Shown: positions 6,336-7,221 of the stretch, in pieces
How positions within the stretch are numbered: position 1 is the first letter of the stretch
Layout of the letters: every line of letters starts with the position of its first letter
Source of the DNA: Polyangiaceae bacterium
GTDB lineage: Bacteria > Myxococcota_A > Polyangia > Polyangiales > Polyangiaceae
Assembly: GCA_025934595.1 (NCBI GenBank)
Contig: JAICXU010000148.1
Span: 1-7,221 of the forward strand
Direction: 5' to 3'
Length of the DNA: 7,221 nt
Position numbers and translations under genes: made by a program
The notes under the pieces: model-generated
Database searches by the model: none
Seen by the model: the letters and a program-made list of their open reading frames with translations, nothing else
What the model was told of the DNA's origin: nothing

Positions 6336-6369
6336 CGCTCGAAGCTTAGATTGGCGTTATCGAACACGC
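6336..6369. promoter_or_regulatory. Very short divergent intergenic region, GH1 operon / SDR gene
   Basis: Only 34 nt separate the two divergent start codons, so promoter elements must extend into coding sequence. On the minus strand GATAAC (6361-6356) matches 4 of 6 bases of a -10 box, about 20 nt before the GH1 ATG. On the plus strand TAGATT (6347-6352) matches 4 of 6 and would leave a leader of about 10 nt before the SDR ATG. Neither gene has a clear SD. These are weak eye-based candidates. Confidence 0.2.
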
Positions 6370-7221
6370 ATGGGAATTCTCGAAGGAAAAGTGGCCGTCG
6401 TCACCGGCGCCGGCAATGGTCTCGGCAGATCGCACGCGCTCCTCTTCGCGAAAGAAGGCGCCTCGGTTCTCGTGAACGATCTCGGCGGGCCTCGCGATGG
6501 CAGCGGCAGCGATGCGAGCGCCGCGGAGACGGTCGTGAAAGAAATTCGCGCCGCCGGTGGCAAGGCCGCCGCCAATCACGATTCGGTCGCGACGGTGGAA
6601 GGCTCGAATGCGATCGTGAAAGCCGCTGTCGACGCGTTCGGAAAAGTGGATGTCCTCGTGAACAACGCGGGAATCCTGCGCGACAAATCTTTTTTGAAGA
6701 CCGACGAAGCGATGTTCGATTCCGTCATTGCCGTGCACTTGAAAGGCACGTTCCTCGTTTCGCAGGCGTTCACGCGCCAGCTCGTCGCGCAAGCCGCGCA
6801 GGGAAACATGGGCGGCCGCATCGTCAACACCACGAGCGTCAGCGGCATGATGGGCAACTTCGGCCAATCGAATTACGCGGCCGCGAAGGCCGGCATCTAC
6901 GGTCTCACGCGCACGATGTCGATCGAGCTGCAAAAACATCGCATCACCGTGAATGCGCTCGCGCCCATCGCGAAGACGCGCATGACCGAGGATTTGCCGA
7001 TGTTCCAGACGGTCGACACGATGACGCCCGAGCACGTCTCGCCCGCCGCGCTGTTTCTCGCGAGCGATCTCTGCGGCGATCGCACGGGTTACGTGCTCGC
7101 CGTGGCGGGCGCGCGCATGTACGCGTTCAAAGTGATCGAGACGGCCGGAAAATTCAAAGACGGTAACGGCGGCGTGTGGACGCCCGAAGAAATCCGCGAC
7201 AACTGGGACTCGATCGTCAAG
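6370..7221 (+). CDS. SDR dehydrogenase, MFE-2 (HSD17B4)-like 3-hydroxyacyl-CoA type (C-terminus off window)
   Basis: 284 residues are visible and the frame is open at the right edge. It is a classical short-chain dehydrogenase: cofactor loop TGAGNGLG (12-19), NNAG (98-101), and catalytic S156, Y169 and K173 (TTSVSG and YAAAK, with the usual 13-residue Ser-Tyr spacing). VNDLGG (35-40) places D37 at the end of the second strand, which favours NAD over NADP and is typical of the peroxisomal multifunctional enzyme type 2 group. The late segment TPEEIRDNWDSI (271-282) corresponds to the region of human MFE-2 just after its SDR domain (TVNEVKKNWEKI), which supports this subgroup over FabG. The likely role is oxidation of (3R)-hydroxyacyl-CoA to 3-ketoacyl-CoA in the cytoplasm, fitting the racemase and SCP2 protein nearby. 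Bacterial relatives are often single-domain proteins of about 300 aa, so it may end soon, or it may run into a hydratase or SCP2 domain. ATG at 6370 directly precedes the core fold; no SD is seen. Confidence 0.92.
   Translation, partial: MGILEGKVAVVTGAGNGLGRSHALLFAKEGASVLVNDLGGPRDGSGSDASAAETVVKEIRAAGGKAAANHDSVATVEGSNAIVKAAVDAFGKVDVLVNNAGILRDKSFLKTDEAMFDSVIAVHLKGTFLVSQAFTRQLVAQAAQGNMGGRIVNTTSVSGMMGNFGQSNYAAAKAGIYGLTRTMSIELQKHRITVNALAPIAKTRMTEDLPMFQTVDTMTPEHVSPAALFLASDLCGDRTGYVLAVAGARMYAFKVIETAGKFKDGNGGVWTPEEIRDNWDSIVK

Noticed and set aside
5991..7166. 391-aa plus-strand ORF overlapping GH1 and SDR genes
   Set aside because: It is Arg-rich low-complexity in a different frame from the SDR, which has its complete catalytic set in frame from 6370.

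Overview
The window is GC-rich bacterial chromosome. Codon use is dominated by gcg, tcg, ctc and gac, and the same style runs through every gene, so there is no compositional sign of a recent insertion. The mix of genes is typical of Myxococcota (Polyangiales-like deltaproteobacteria): a zinc-ribbon Ser/Thr kinase, a stand-alone GspE/MshE N-terminal-domain protein with a long Ala/Pro/Glu linker, an FHA-GGDEF protein, a GH1 lipoprotein, and peroxisome-like fatty-acid genes. That placement is an inference from gene content, not from a marker gene. No rRNA, tRNA, CRISPR array, transposase or phage gene was seen. No gap between genes exceeds about 125 bases.

Layout. (1) 1-897, minus: a Ser/Thr protein kinase whose C-terminus lies off the left edge. 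(2) 985-2106, plus, divergent from the kinase: an MshEN/GspE-N protein without an ATPase domain. (3) 2110-2176: a palindromic repeat built of CGCCAAG units, sitting between two convergent genes. (4) 6335 down to 2178, minus: a four-gene run of GH1 beta-glycosidase lipoprotein, FHA-GGDEF diguanylate cyclase, SCP2 sterol-carrier-like protein and alpha-methylacyl-CoA racemase (CaiB/BaiF fold). The first two overlap as ATGA, the last two are 45 nt apart, and a 124-nt gap with tandem AGGAG-like repeats separates the pairs. (5) 6370-7221, plus, divergent from the GH1 gene by only 34 nt: an SDR dehydrogenase of the peroxisomal multifunctional enzyme type 2 kind, cut by the right edge.

Two themes run through the window. 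The racemase, SCP2 protein and MFE-2-like dehydrogenase resemble the animal peroxisomal set that handles 2-methyl-branched acyl-CoAs and sterol side chains, so a role in branched or sterol-derived lipid oxidation is plausible. The kinase (phospho-Thr/Ser writer), FHA-GGDEF protein (phospho-Thr reader plus c-di-GMP synthase with an RxxD inhibitory site) and MshEN protein (candidate c-di-GMP receptor) could form a local phosphorylation-to-c-di-GMP pathway. They sit in separate transcription units, so this is a hypothesis. No single clearly new system is proven here. The most unusual points are the translational overlap between a secreted glycosidase and a diguanylate cyclase, the half-degenerate MshEN motif pair, the CGCCAAG palindrome, and the triple SD-like repeat after the GGDEF gene.
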